In this document: piece after piece, positions 8,841 to 16,850 of the stretch
Layout: each line of letters opens with the position of its first letter
Numbering within the stretch: the stretch's first letter is position 1
Source of the DNA: Streptomyces sp. NBC_00483
GTDB lineage: Bacteria > Actinomycetota > Actinomycetes > Streptomycetales > Streptomycetaceae
Assembly: GCF_036013745.1 (NCBI RefSeq)
Contig: NZ_CP107880.1
Span: 7,378,001 to 7,442,000 of the forward strand
DNA: 64,000 nt
Direction of reading: 5' to 3'
Notes under the pieces: generated by a model
The model's input: the letters and a program-made list of their open reading frames with translations, nothing else
Databases searched by the model: none
What the model was told of the DNA's origin: nothing
Position numbers and translations under genes: made by a program

Positions 8841-9554
8841 CTACCAGAACGGTGTCGTCCTGCGCCCGCGGTCCCGGTCCACCATCGCCTGCACCGTGAA
8901 CCACACCTCGTCGCACAGCCGCCGCGCCGCGGCCGAGCGCCGAGCGTACGAAGGGTCGGCGGCCGGGGCCGGGATCGGCTCGCCGACCGTGACGAGCCAC
9001 TTCGCCGGGAGTGGCAGCGGCGTGGTCACGGGGAAGTACGGCAGCCCGAACCGTCGGGCGAGCGCCCCGATCTCGCCGAGCTTCGGGAACGTCTCCTCCG
9101 CCCCCACGATGGACACCGGCACGACCGGCGCCCCGGTGAGCACGGCGACGGCGGCGAAACCGGGGTTGAAGGGCCGTAGCCGATAGCGGGAGGCGAAGTC
9201 CTTGCCGACGCCGTCCATGCCCTCGGGGAACATGGCGGTCAGCCCGCCCCGCGCCAGCCGGTCGCGGCCGAGCGTCGGATCGTCGCTGAAGACGCCGTGC
9301 CGGCGCGCGTACGCGGCGAGCGGTGGCAGCCGGAAGACCAGCTTGTCGGCGTAGAGGTGCACCGGCCGGGCCAGCTCGCGCCGCAGGACCTTGTTCAGGA
9401 CGAAGCCGTCGAACCCCCAGGCTCCGGAGTGGTTGGCGGTCAGGATCGCGGGGCCGGTCGCCGGGATGTGCTCGATGCCCGAGGTCTCGACGCGCAGATA
9501 GTCGTCGGCCAGCCAGCCGAGGGCGTCGTCCACGTTGGTCTCAAGGTTGCTCAC
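8841..9554 (-). CDS. Lysophospholipid acyltransferase (LPLAT/PlsC superfamily)
   Basis: 237 residues from GTG 9554. The open frame extends to TTG 9590, but those 12 codons include ATA, ACA and TTT, rare here, and lie in a dyad region. The catalytic block NHSGAWGFDG has His42 and Asp49 (the HX6D spacing found in hemolysin/DGAT-like members), and MFPEGMDG is the glycerol-phosphate-binding FPEG motif; VVPVSIVGAEETFP is the usual strand IV. The family transfers acyl groups to lysolipids or other hydroxyl acceptors at the membrane. The gene is divergent from the ACP/ketosynthase pair, sharing a 73-base control region with a perfect dyad, so the acyl donor may be that ACP (inference). Confidence 0.85.
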   Translation of the reverse strand: MSNLETNVDDALGWLADDYLRVETSGIEHIPATGPAILTANHSGAWGFDGFVLNKVLRRELARPVHLYADKLVFRLPPLAAYARRHGVFSDDPTLGRDRLARGGLTAMFPEGMDGVGKDFASRYRLRPFNPGFAAVAVLTGAPVVPVSIVGAEETFPKLGEIGALARRFGLPYFPVTTPLPLPAKWLVTVGEPIPAPAADPSYARRSAAARRLCDEVWFTVQAMVDRDRGRRTTPFW

Positions 9555-9578
9555 AAAGTCCCACTTTGTGCTGAATAT
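9547..9578. promoter_or_regulatory. Perfect dyad between divergent acyltransferase and ACP genes
   Basis: CACAAAGT (9552-9559) and ACTTTGTG (9563-9570) form a perfect 8-bp dyad around CCC. Rightward, TTGCTC (9547-9552) and TGAATA (9572-9577) flank it with a 19-base spacer, the long spacing used by MerR-type activators. Leftward, CATATT is a possible -10 for the acyltransferase and the dyad runs into its GTG start. The bound protein is unknown. Confidence 0.5.
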
Positions 9579-9626
9579 GGGCGAGCGCAAGGCTAAGGGT
9601 CCTGTTGGGGTGGTTTGTTTCAGGCC

Positions 9627-9938
9627 ATGAGCACCCCCGCGTCCCCAGAGACCCCCACGACCACCGAGCCCCCCGTGGCTGCCGAGGCCCTCGCGCCCCC
9701 GGAACCCCTCGCGACCCCCGACCTGATCACCGGCATGCTCGTCGACACCTTCGAGGTCGACCGTGCCGCCGTCACCTCGGACGCCCTGATGACCGACCTG
9801 CTCGTCGACTCGCTGATGGCCGTGGAGCTGGCCGTCACGCTCAAGGACCAGCTCGGCGTCACCGTCACCGAGGACGAGCTGCGCGAGCTGCCCTTCGCCG
9901 AGTTCAGCTCCCGTGTCGACGCGCGGCGCGGCCGGTGA
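9627..9938 (+). CDS. Acyl carrier protein
   Basis: 103 residues. The first about 25 are a Pro/Thr/Ala-rich lead, then a standard four-helix ACP: ITGMLVDTFEVD, then LLVDSLMAVELAVTLKDQLG with Ser62 in the DSL motif as phosphopantetheine site, and an acidic helix III (VTEDELRELPFAEF). The family carries growing acyl chains as thioesters in the cytoplasm. ATG 9627 is used; TTG 9615 is an alternative. The stop overlaps the GTG of the next gene (GTGA), so ACP and ketosynthase are translationally coupled and very likely work as a pair. It is not the housekeeping fatty-acid ACP by context: no fabD, fabH or fabF group is around it. Confidence 0.9.
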   Translation: MSTPASPETPTTTEPPVAAEALAPPEPLATPDLITGMLVDTFEVDRAAVTSDALMTDLLVDSLMAVELAVTLKDQLGVTVTEDELRELPFAEFSSRVDARRGR

Positions 9939-11131
9939 ACGCCGTCCTGGTGACCGGGCTCGGCCTGGTCACCGCGGCGGGCCGGGACGCGGACAGCACC
10001 TGGGCCGCCGTCCTGGCGGGGCGCTCCGCCGCCCGCCACGACCCGACGCTCGCCGAGCTCCCGGTGACCCTGAGCTGCCGGGTCGAGGGCGCCGACCAAC
10101 TGCCCGTACGGCCGCGCGGCGTCACCCGCATCGACCCCGCGGCCCGGATGGCGCTGACCGCCGTGGGCGAGGCGCTCGACCGGGCCAAGCTGGACCCCGC
10201 CGAGTGGGACGGCTCGCGCGTCGCCGTGGTCACCGGCACGTCCGTGGGCGGCGAGCACACCCGGCTCGCCGCGGCCGAGCGGTTCGCGAGCGGCGGGGCG
10301 GGCAGCGTCTCCGCGTACTTCCTCACCGGCTTCCTGCCCAACATGGTGTGTGCCACCATCGCGCTGCACCTGGGGATCACCGGGCCCACCCTCCCCGTCG
10401 CGACGGCCTGCGCGGCCGGGGGTACCGCGCTCGGCGCCGCGCGGCAGCTGCTGACCTCCGGGCAGTGCGACATCGCCGTGGTGTGCGGCGTGGACGCGGC
10501 GGTGGTGCCGCTGATGGTGGCCGGGTTCGGCCAGCTCGGAGCGCTGTCGAACCGGCAGTCCTGCCCCTTCGACGCGGACCGCGACGGCTTCGTCATCGGC
10601 GAGGGCGCGGGCGTCCTCGTGCTGGAGCGGGCCGAGCACGCGGACGCCCGCTCGGCGCCCCGCCTCGCGTCCTTCGTCGGCTACGGCACCAGCACCGACG
10701 CCCACCACCTGGTCGCCCCGCACCCCGAGGGCCGCGAGGCCGAACGCGCCGTGCGGGCCGCGCTCGCCGAGGCCGGCGCCGCCCCCGGCGACGTGGACCA
10801 CATCAACGCGCACGGCACCTCGACCCCGCGCGGCGACGCGATGGAGGCCACCCTGTTCTCCCGCGTCTTCCCGCACCGGCCGCCCGTCACCTCCGCGAAG
10901 GGCGCCATCGGGCACACGCTCGGTGCGGCGGGCGCGATCGAGGCGGCACTCACGGTCCTGGCGCTGCGCGACGACGTGGTGCCGCCCACGGCCGGGCTCA
11001 CCGAACTCGACCCGGAGTTCGCCATCGACGCCGTCGCGGGCGCGGCCCGTCAGCGGCCCACCTCCCTCGCGCTCAGCACGTCCTTCGGCTTCGGCGGACA
11101 CAACGCCGCAGTGCTCTTGACCCCTGCCTGA
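9935..11131 (+). CDS. Beta-ketoacyl-ACP synthase (KAS I/II type)
   Basis: 398 residues, the normal ketosynthase size, from GTG 9935 overlapping the ACP stop. The catalytic set is complete: Cys159 in TACAAGGTAL, His293 in NAHGTSTPRGD, Lys322 and His327 in KGAIGHTLGAAG. It should condense an acyl-primed enzyme with malonyl-ACP, extending an acyl chain by two carbons. There is only one ketosynthase and no chain-length-factor partner, ketoreductase or cyclase nearby, so this is not a classical aromatic polyketide cluster. With the coupled ACP and the divergent acyltransferase it suggests a small dedicated acyl-chain pathway, perhaps for a lipid modification (inference). Confidence 0.92.
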   Translation: MNAVLVTGLGLVTAAGRDADSTWAAVLAGRSAARHDPTLAELPVTLSCRVEGADQLPVRPRGVTRIDPAARMALTAVGEALDRAKLDPAEWDGSRVAVVTGTSVGGEHTRLAAAERFASGGAGSVSAYFLTGFLPNMVCATIALHLGITGPTLPVATACAAGGTALGAARQLLTSGQCDIAVVCGVDAAVVPLMVAGFGQLGALSNRQSCPFDADRDGFVIGEGAGVLVLERAEHADARSAPRLASFVGYGTSTDAHHLVAPHPEGREAERAVRAALAEAGAAPGDVDHINAHGTSTPRGDAMEATLFSRVFPHRPPVTSAKGAIGHTLGAAGAIEAALTVLALRDDVVPPTAGLTELDPEFAIDAVAGAARQRPTSLALSTSFGFGGHNAAVLLTPA

Positions 11132-11215
11132 CCTCCGCCTGACCCGGGCTTGACCCCCCATTGACCTGCGTAAATACTCTCGTACCCCCTGGGTCGGGGA
11201 CCCGCGAATGGCGGC

Positions 11216-11241
11216 TACACTCACTTGCTCGATACAAGCAA
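11216..11241 (+). promoter_or_regulatory. Probable autoregulatory MarR operator and -10 box
   Basis: TACACT (11216-11221) is a fair -10 box; no clear -35 is seen. Just downstream TTGCT (11225-11229) and AGCAA (11237-11241) form a dyad with a 7-base spacer, the size and position of a MarR-family operator over the transcription start. It would control the marR-exporter operon. Confidence 0.5.
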
Positions 11242-11266
11242 TTGAATGTGAACGGGAAGGCGGGAC

Positions 11267-11821
11267 ATGGACAAGGGGACGGTCCATGGCCGTGAAGCAG
11301 CGGACGCCGACCCAGTGAAGGGAAGCGCGAGTGCCGAGGACGCCGCGGCGGGACTCGGCACGCAACTGGTGCGGTTCTCGAGACTGCTGACTGCCTACCG
11401 GCAGAAGGCCAGGCTCGAGAGCCGGTCCGGCGAACGGGTACTGCTGGCAAAACTGGTGCGCGACGGCGAACGCCGTGCCACCGACCTGGCCGCCGAGACC
11501 TTTCTCGACCTGTCGACGGTCAGTCGCCAGGTGCGGGCCATGGTCGACAAGGGACTCGTCGAACGGCGTCCGGACCCGGAGGACCGGCGGGGTGCGCTGC
11601 TGCGCGCCACCGCCGCCGGGCGGGCCACGTTCGAGGAGTACCGGCGCCAGCGCGACGCGAGACTCGCGGAGCTGCTGGAGACCTGGCCCGCCGAGGACCG
11701 GTACCAGCTGATCCGGCTGCTCTCCCGCCTCAATGACGATCTGGAAGAGTTTGAATACGCGCGTCCCGAGTCCGGGAAAGTCCCCGGGCCCGGTGGCGAG
11801 CAGGGAGCAACGCAAGAATGA
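11267..11821 (+). CDS. MarR family transcriptional regulator
   Basis: 184 residues from ATG 11267 (GGAAGG seven bases upstream). A winged helix is clear: RVLLAKLVRDGERRATDLAAETFLDLSTVSRQVRAMVDKGLVERRPDPEDRRGALLRAT, here recognised by the pieces STVSRQVRAMVDKGL (recognition helix) and PDPEDRR (wing). An N-terminal tail of about 40 residues precedes it. MarR proteins usually repress their own operon and release DNA on binding a small phenolic or drug-like ligand. Its stop overlaps the ATG of the exporter gene (ATGA), which makes a classic repressor-exporter pair. The inducer is not predictable. Confidence 0.92.
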   Translation: MDKGTVHGREAADADPVKGSASAEDAAAGLGTQLVRFSRLLTAYRQKARLESRSGERVLLAKLVRDGERRATDLAAETFLDLSTVSRQVRAMVDKGLVERRPDPEDRRGALLRATAAGRATFEEYRRQRDARLAELLETWPAEDRYQLIRLLSRLNDDLEEFEYARPESGKVPGPGGEQGATQE

Positions 11822-14367
11822 CTGAGGCCGTGTCCGCGTCCCGCGGAGACACCGCTACCCGAGCCATATCCACCCCTCAACAGACGTCCGGTGGACTGAG
11901 CCACCGGCAGATCCTGACCATCCTCAGCGGCCTGATGCTGGGGATGTTCCTGGCCGCGCTCGACCAGACCATCGTCTCCACCTCGATCCGCACCATCGCG
12001 GACGACCTCGACGGCCTGAGCCAGCAGGCCTGGGCGACGACGGCGTACCTGATCACGTCGACGATCTGTACGCCGCTCTACGGCAAGCTGTCCGACCTGC
12101 ACGGCCGCAAGCCGTACTTCCTCGCGGCGATCACGATCTTCATCGTCGGTTCGGCGCTGTGCACCTTCTCGACGTCGATGCCCGAACTCGCCGCGTTCCG
12201 CGCGGTGCAGGGCATCGGTGCCGGTGGTCTGATGTCGCTCGCGCTCGCGATCATCGGCGACATCGTGCCGCCGCGTGAACGGGCCCGCTATCAGGGCTAC
12301 ATGCTCGCCACGTTCGCCACGTCCAGCGTCGCGGGCCCGCTCATCGGCGGCGCCCTCGCAGGTCAGGACAGCATCCTCGGCGTCACCGGCTGGCGCTGGG
12401 TGTTCCTGGTCAACGTGCCGATCGCCATCGTCGCGCTGTTCGTCGTCGCGAAGGTGCTCAACATCCCGCACGTCCGCCGCGACCGGAAGATCGACTGGTG
12501 GGGCGCGTTCACCATCGCGCTCGGCGTCGTCCCGCTGCTGCTCGTCGCCGAACAGGGCCGCGAGTGGGGCTGGGGCTCGACCGGCTCGATCGTCTGCTAC
12601 GTCCTCGGCGGCGTCGGCATCGTCTCGTGGATCCTCGTGGAGCGCCGGGTCGGCGACGACGCGCTCATCCCGATGCGGCTGTTCCGCAACGCCATCTTCA
12701 GCAAGACCAGCTTCCTGTCCGTGCTGATCGGCGCGGGCATGTTCGGCGGCATGCTGATGATCCCGCAGTACCTCCAGATCGTGAAGGGCGCGAGCCCCAC
12801 CAAGTCCGGTCTCGAGATGCTGCCGCTGATGGCCGGCATGATGATCGCGTCCATCATCTCCGGTCAGCTCACCGGGAAGACGGGCCGCTACAAGATCTTC
12901 CCGACCATCGGCACCCTCTTCATGGTGGCGGCGCTGCTGCTCTTCCACTTCCAGGTCCAGTGGGACACCCCGCTGTGGGAGACCATGCTCTATATGGGGC
13001 TCTTCGGCCTCGGCCTGGGCTGCTGCATGCAGACGCTGGTGCTCGCGGTGCAGAACGCGGTGCCGCCGCAGGACATGGGTGTGGCGACCGCGTCGTCCAC
13101 GTTCTTCCGGCAGATGGGCGCCACCGCCGGTACGGCGATCTTCCTCTCCGTTCTCTTCTCGAACGTCGGCGACAAGATCTCCGAGGCCTTCAAGTCGGCC
13201 GCGAAGACGCATGACTTCCAGGCCGCGCTGCACGACCCGTCGGTCGTCTCCGACCCCGCTAACAAGCCGGTCCTCGACATGGTCAAGGGCTCCGGCGGTG
13301 GCGGCGGCGACGTGCTGTCCGACTCCTCGTTCATCCAGCACCTCGACCCGCGCCTCGCGGAGCCGTTCAAGCAGGGCTTCGCGGACGCCATGCACGTGGT
13401 GTTCCTGATCGCGGCGTGCGTCATCGTCCTCGCGTTCTTGATGGTCCTGTGGACCAAGGAGGTCCCGCTGCGCAAGATGTCGGGCCTTCAGGCGCGTGAA
13501 GCGGCGGAGAAGGGCGAGGCCTCATCGGAGGCCGCGGACTCCCCGGTCCCCGCTCCGGCAGCGGCGGCCGCGCAGGCGGCACCCGTACCCGCGCAGGCCG
13601 AGCCGGTCGACGCGACCTCGGGCATCAAGGGCCACGCCCGCGAACGCGACGGCTCGCCGCTCGTGGGCGCGGTCGTCACGCTGATCGACCTCAGGGGCGG
13701 TCAACTGGGCCGTACGACCACGGGTTCCGACGGCGCGTACCTGCTCGCGGCTCCCGCCGGCGGCACGTACGTCCTGATCGGTTCCGCGGGCTCCCGGCAG
13801 CCGCAGGCCACGACGCTGACGGTCGGCGAGGGCTTCCTCGACTTCGACCTGATGCTGGCCGGGGCGGCGGGCCTGACCGGCACCGTCGTCCAGGCGGCCG
13901 GCGAACTCCCGGTGCCCGGCGCGCTGGTGATCGCCACCGACGTGCGCGGTGAGGTGATCGCCTCCGGCGCCGCAGACGCCACGGGCAACTTCGCCTTCGG
14001 TGACCTGGCCCCCGGCAGCTACACCCTCGCCGTCAGCGCGGAGGGCCACCGGCCCACGGCCCTCGCGGTCGAGGTCGCCACCGGCGGCCCCAACCGCTGC
14101 GAGGTCCGTCTGGTCCCCGGCGCCCGCGTCCACGGCGTGGTCCGCGGCGCGTCCGGCGACCCGCTGAACGACGCCCGCGTCACCTTGCTGGACGCCGCGG
14201 GCAACACGGTCGGCACGGCCGTCACGGGAATCGACGGCGCCTACGCCTTCGACGACCTCGACGCCGGCCAGTACACCGTCGTCGCCAGCGGCTACGGTCC
14301 GCAGGCCCTCCCGCTGGCCCTCAACGGCAACGGCAGGAACGACGCGGACGTGGAGCTGAGCCACTGA
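11818..14367 (+). CDS. DHA2-type MFS drug exporter fused to carboxypeptidase-regulatory-like domains
   Basis: 849 residues. Residues about 25-560 are a 14-helix DHA2 (EmrB/QacA) transporter with the family marks LDQTIVSTSIRTIADDL, LSDLHGRKPYF and the motif-C-like SVAGPLIGGAL; the last helix is VVFLIAACVIVLAFLMVLW. A charged Ala/Pro linker follows, then three Ig/transthyretin-like carboxypeptidase-regulatory repeats (KGHARERDGSPLVGAVVTLID; TGTVVQAAGELPVPGALVIATD; HGVVRGASGDPLNDARVTLLD). Fourteen helices should put this tail in the cytoplasm, whereas such domains are mostly extracellular, which is odd. The transporter part should export drugs with proton antiport. It is coupled to marR upstream and followed by a strong terminator. 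Confidence 0.9.
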   Translation: MTEAVSASRGDTATRAISTPQQTSGGLSHRQILTILSGLMLGMFLAALDQTIVSTSIRTIADDLDGLSQQAWATTAYLITSTICTPLYGKLSDLHGRKPYFLAAITIFIVGSALCTFSTSMPELAAFRAVQGIGAGGLMSLALAIIGDIVPPRERARYQGYMLATFATSSVAGPLIGGALAGQDSILGVTGWRWVFLVNVPIAIVALFVVAKVLNIPHVRRDRKIDWWGAFTIALGVVPLLLVAEQGREWGWGSTGSIVCYVLGGVGIVSWILVERRVGDDALIPMRLFRNAIFSKTSFLSVLIGAGMFGGMLMIPQYLQIVKGASPTKSGLEMLPLMAGMMIASIISGQLTGKTGRYKIFPTIGTLFMVAALLLFHFQVQWDTPLWETMLYMGLFGLGLGCCMQTLVLAVQNAVPPQDMGVATASSTFFRQMGATAGTAIFLSVLFSNVGDKISEAFKSAAKTHDFQAALHDPSVVSDPANKPVLDMVKGSGGGGGDVLSDSSFIQHLDPRLAEPFKQGFADAMHVVFLIAACVIVLAFLMVLWTKEVPLRKMSGLQAREAAEKGEASSEAADSPVPAPAAAAAQAAPVPAQAEPVDATSGIKGHARERDGSPLVGAVVTLIDLRGGQLGRTTTGSDGAYLLAAPAGGTYVLIGSAGSRQPQATTLTVGEGFLDFDLMLAGAAGLTGTVVQAAGELPVPGALVIATDVRGEVIASGAADATGNFAFGDLAPGSYTLAVSAEGHRPTALAVEVATGGPNRCEVRLVPGARVHGVVRGASGDPLNDARVTLLDAAGNTVGTAVTGIDGAYAFDDLDAGQYTVVASGYGPQALPLALNGNGRNDADVELSH

Positions 14368-14387
14368 CGCGCTGAGGCGGTTCGCGG

Positions 14388-14439
14388 CGGAGGCCGTGGT
14401 GCGACACCCGGGACGACCGGGGTCGGGCCACGGCCTCCG
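14388..14439 (+). terminator. Terminator after the MarR/exporter operon
   Basis: CGGAGGCCGTGG (14388-14399) pairs perfectly with CCACGGCCTCCG (14428-14439), a 12-bp GC-rich stem, followed by TCTTTG. Confidence 0.8.
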
Positions 14440-14447
14440 TCTTTGAT

Positions 14448-14492
14448 ATGCGCCCTAATGGGCGCATCAATGCGTGTAGCGACGTGTAGCGA
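14448..14492 (+). promoter_or_regulatory. Dyad and 2 x 10-bp direct repeat upstream of the wall-polymer operon
   Basis: ATGCGCCC (14448-14455) and GGGCGCAT (14460-14467) make a perfect dyad with TAAT between. Next come two exact copies of CGTGTAGCGA (14473-14482, 14483-14492), one helical turn apart, like paired boxes of a response regulator. AT-rich sequence to about 14520 probably holds the promoter, but I cannot assign -35/-10 boxes securely. Confidence 0.45.
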
Positions 14493-14582
14493 ATTACGCA
14501 CGAATTTATGGGTTAATGTGTCGGTTTGTTACGGAAGGTGCCATTCGGTCACCCGACAACAGACAGGCAGGAGTCGTTGCCC

Positions 14583-16850
14583 ATGCCGCGTTTCAGCATT
14601 GTGGTCCCGGTCCATCGCGTGCAGGGATACCTGCGTGAGTGCCTGGACTCGGTGTTGGGACAGGAGTACGACGACTTCGAATTGATCGCCGTCGACGACT
14701 GCTCGCCCGACGGCTGTGGCGCATTGCTTGACGAATTCGCGTCGGCCGACCAGCGCGTGCATGCCGTACACCTTGAGCAGAACGTGGGCCTCGGCCGGGC
14801 CCGCAATGCCGGTCTCGAGCGCGCCGTCGGCGATTACGTCGTCTTTCTCGACGGCGACGACACCCTGGCCCCCGGCGCCCTTTCCGCGATGGCCGCCCGG
14901 CTCGACGCCACCGCTGACCCCGACCTCCTCGTCTTCGACTACACGCGCACCTACTGGGACGACAGCCGACGGCCCAACGGCGTCGCCCACCTCCTGGCCG
15001 AGAAGGGCCCCGACGTCTTCCCGCTCGTGGACCGCCCCAGCCTGCTCGGGCTGTTGCAGGTCGTCTGGAACAAGGCCTACCGGCGCGCATTCCTCTCCCG
15101 GCACGGCTTCACCTTCTCCGCCGGGTACTACGAGGACGTCCCGTGGACGTTCACCGCGCTGATCACCGCCGAGCGGATCGCCGTCCTCGACCGGGTGTGC
15201 ATCGAGTACCGCCAGCGCCGCCAGGGCGGCAACATCCTCAGCGCCACGAGCCGCAAGCACTTCGACGCCTTCGGCCAGTACGACCTGGTCTTCGCACACC
15301 TCGACGCGCACCCCGAGCTCGAACCTTGGCGTGAGCGGCTGTTCGAGAAGATGGTCGACCACTACCTCACCATCTACACGAAGCCCGGCCGGCTGCCAGA
15401 GCAGGACAAGGCCGAGTTCTTCCACGAGGCCGCCCGCCACTACCGGACGCGCCGGCCCGACGGCTACCGGCGCCCCGGCGGCCGACGCGGCCACCGCTAC
15501 GCGCTCCTCGAACAGGACGCCCACCTCGCCATGCGCGGCCTGCACGAGACGGTGCGCGGCACCCGGGCAGCGCAGCGCCGGGCCGTGGGCGCGGTCCGGG
15601 GTGCCAAGCGGGCCGCGATGGCCGCCCACTACTGGGCCGAGCTGCACCGTCCCATCGAGCACGACCTCGCCGTCTTCTCCTCGTACTGGAGCCGCGGCGT
15701 CACCGGGAACCCGGCCGCGATCGCCGACCGGCTCGCCGAACTCGCCCCGCACATCCGCCCCGTCTGGCTGATCCGGCCGGACTGCGTGGACCGGGTCCCG
15801 GACGGCACCGATCACGTGCTGGTCGGCTCGCGCGCGTACTGGTCGGTCATGGCCCGTGCCAGGTACTTCGTCAACGACGTCAACTTCGCCGACTCCGTGG
15901 TCAAACGGGCCGGCCAGATCCACGTCCAGACGCACCACGGCACCCCGCTGAAGACGATGGGCACGGACCAGCGGCGCTACCCGGCCTCCACCGACATGGA
16001 CTTCGACCGGATGCTCAGGCGCTGCGACCGCTGGGACTACGGCCTCTCCTCCAACACCCACTCCACGGCCGTCTGGGAGCGGGTCTACCCCTCGCCCCAC
16101 ACCACGTTGGAGACCGGCTACCCGCGCAACGACGTGCTGGCCCGCGCGGGTGCCACCGAAGTGGACTGGGCGCGACGGGAGTTGGGCCTCGCCGAGGGTG
16201 TGACCGCGCTGCTCTACATGCCGACGCACCGCGAGTACGAGAGCTCCTTCGCGCCCCGGCTCGACCTCGCCAGGCTCGCCGAGACCCTCGGTCCCGACAC
16301 CGTCCTGCTCGTGCGCGGCCACTACTTCTACAACTCCGCCCCGGATTATGGCGAGTTGCGGCGCAGCGGCCGGATCAGGGACGTCGGCGGGCACCCCAGG
16401 GTCGAGACCCTCTACCTGGCCGCCGACGGCCTGATCACCGACTACTCCTCCGCGATGTTCGACTACGCGGTCCTCGACCGGCCGATCATGATCTACGCGG
16501 ACGACTGGGAGACCTACTCCGCCGTCCGCGGCACCTACTTCGACCTGCTGAACGAGCCGCCGGGTGCTGTCGCCCGCACCCAGGACGACCTGGAGGCGCT
16601 GCTCACCGAAGGGGTCTGGAACAGCCCCGAGGCCGCCGCCCTGCGGGCCGGATTCCGCCGCCGCTTCTGCCAGTTCGACGACGGCCGCGCCGCTGAACGC
16701 GTCGTGCGCCGGGTGTTCCTCGACGACAACGCCCCCGTGCCGGTGACGCCGCTCGAACTGCGCCCCGTCGCCCCCGCTCCCACCCGGCCCGCATGTGTGG
16801 GCACCGAGATCCCACGCACTCCGGCAGCGAAGGAAGAACGAGCCCGATGA
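14583..16850 (+). CDS. GT2 glycosyltransferase - CDP-glycerol glycerophosphotransferase (TagF-like) fusion 1
   Basis: 755 residues from ATG 14583 (AGGAG nine bases upstream). Residues 1-230 are a GT-A family 2 domain (FSIVVPVHRVQGYL, VDDCSPDG, FLDGDDTL with the metal-binding acidic cluster, YEDVPWTF). From about 380 to 730 is a TagF-like domain (QTHHGTPLKTMG, LLYMPTHREYE, LITDYSSAMFDYAVLDRP), which in teichoic acid synthesis transfers glycerol phosphate or similar polyol phosphates from CDP donors. The fusion can add both a sugar and a polyol phosphate. It probably acts at the inner face of the membrane. The next gene overlaps it by ATGA. No membrane helix is visible. Whether the donor is CDP-glycerol cannot be told. 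Confidence 0.88.
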   Translation: MPRFSIVVPVHRVQGYLRECLDSVLGQEYDDFELIAVDDCSPDGCGALLDEFASADQRVHAVHLEQNVGLGRARNAGLERAVGDYVVFLDGDDTLAPGALSAMAARLDATADPDLLVFDYTRTYWDDSRRPNGVAHLLAEKGPDVFPLVDRPSLLGLLQVVWNKAYRRAFLSRHGFTFSAGYYEDVPWTFTALITAERIAVLDRVCIEYRQRRQGGNILSATSRKHFDAFGQYDLVFAHLDAHPELEPWRERLFEKMVDHYLTIYTKPGRLPEQDKAEFFHEAARHYRTRRPDGYRRPGGRRGHRYALLEQDAHLAMRGLHETVRGTRAAQRRAVGAVRGAKRAAMAAHYWAELHRPIEHDLAVFSSYWSRGVTGNPAAIADRLAELAPHIRPVWLIRPDCVDRVPDGTDHVLVGSRAYWSVMARARYFVNDVNFADSVVKRAGQIHVQTHHGTPLKTMGTDQRRYPASTDMDFDRMLRRCDRWDYGLSSNTHSTAVWERVYPSPHTTLETGYPRNDVLARAGATEVDWARRELGLAEGVTALLYMPTHREYESSFAPRLDLARLAETLGPDTVLLVRGHYFYNSAPDYGELRRSGRIRDVGGHPRVETLYLAADGLITDYSSAMFDYAVLDRPIMIYADDWETYSAVRGTYFDLLNEPPGAVARTQDDLEALLTEGVWNSPEAAALRAGFRRRFCQFDDGRAAERVVRRVFLDDNAPVPVTPLELRPVAPAPTRPACVGTEIPRTPAAKEERAR

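Noticed and set aside
9935..11131. Minimal type II polyketide synthase
   Set aside because: Only one ketosynthase with an intact active site is present; there is no chain-length factor, ketoreductase, aromatase or cyclase.
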